Source: Chitinophagaceae bacterium
GTDB lineage: Bacteria; Bacteroidota; Bacteroidia; Chitinophagales; Chitinophagaceae
Assembly: GCA_020853515.1 (NCBI GenBank)
Contig: JADYYU010000038.1
Location: forward strand, 1 to 5,586
DNA: 5,586 nt
Reading direction: 5' to 3'
The translations under genes and the position numbers were made by a program. The notes under the pieces are model-generated. The model was not told the origin of the DNA. It ran no database searches and saw nothing but the letters and a program-made list of their open reading frames with translations. Of this stretch, positions 5,415-5,586 are shown in pieces (the stretch's first letter is position 1; each line of letters begins with the position of its first letter).

Positions 5415-5586
5415 TCAATATTTTAGTAAATACAAAATACCCAAGCCGCCAGAAAGCAAGAGTAATTGTGCAACATCAAATTCCACATCCGGATAAACAA
5501 TTCTAATAAAATCCATGCCTGTCAAGAAATAGTTTAATATATAAATCAATGTAGTAACCCTGCTGCAGATATGCCAGGTAACTATC
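5415..5586 (-). CDS. Possible C-terminal end of a membrane protein entering from the right edge (partial)
   Basis: On the - strand a frame read from 5585 stays open for 56 codons and stops at TGA (5417-5415). The peptide includes a hydrophobic segment VTTLIYILNYFLTGM, then DFIRIVYPDVEFDVAQ, and ends with LLLLSGGLGILYLLKY. That pattern suits a protein ending in a transmembrane helix. I do not recognise the family. A competing - strand frame covers the outermost 84 bases (27 codons ending at TAG 5505-5503), so the frame choice is not secure. Without sequence beyond the edge this is only a candidate. Confidence 0.4.
   Translation of the reverse strand, partial: IVTWHICSRVTTLIYILNYFLTGMDFIRIVYPDVEFDVAQLLLLSGGLGILYLLKY

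Overview
The window looks like ordinary chromosomal DNA of a Bacteroidota bacterium, probably from the Chitinophagia/Sphingobacteriia side, though I cannot place it more precisely. Three things point there: a secreted nuclease ending in a type IX secretion (Por) sorting domain, TAnnTTTG-type promoter elements instead of TATAAT, and genes without clear Shine-Dalgarno sequences. There are six confident protein genes, two partial reading frames at the edges, and no sign of rRNA, tRNA, CRISPR or a complete mobile element.

Left part (1-1869, + strand): the tail of a probable membrane protein is followed after 11 bases by an exported endonuclease I with a C-terminal sorting domain, and then after 8 bases by a YggS-type PLP-binding protein. 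The tight spacing suggests one transcript, although the three proteins have no obvious shared task. Next comes a stand-alone spermidine-synthase-like SAM-dependent protein (1930-2586), which may have its own promoter.

Middle (2587-3851): a 239-base convergent spacer separates the methyltransferase-like gene from an OxyR regulator on the - strand. This OxyR keeps both peroxide-sensing cysteines at residues 199 and 208, the E. coli numbering. An 84-base divergent spacer lies between oxyR and a PaaI-like hotdog thioesterase gene. That spacer is the most interesting piece of the window. It carries two related 15-base elements resembling the OxyR half-operator, set 32 bases apart, one touching the oxyR start codon and the other just upstream of a TATCTTTG promoter box for the thioesterase.

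Right part (3852-5586): the thioesterase is followed after 25 bases by a GT-A family 2 glycosyltransferase of the dolichyl-phosphate-mannose-synthase-like type. The two genes share a similar 22-base leader. The last ~510 bases hold no confident gene. They contain a possible hairpin after the glycosyltransferase, a doubtful 66-codon frame, and the possible C-terminal end of a membrane protein entering from the right edge on the - strand.

I did not find a clearly new multi-gene system. The best lead is the possible peroxide-responsive control of a thioesterase/glycosyltransferase pair by the divergent OxyR.
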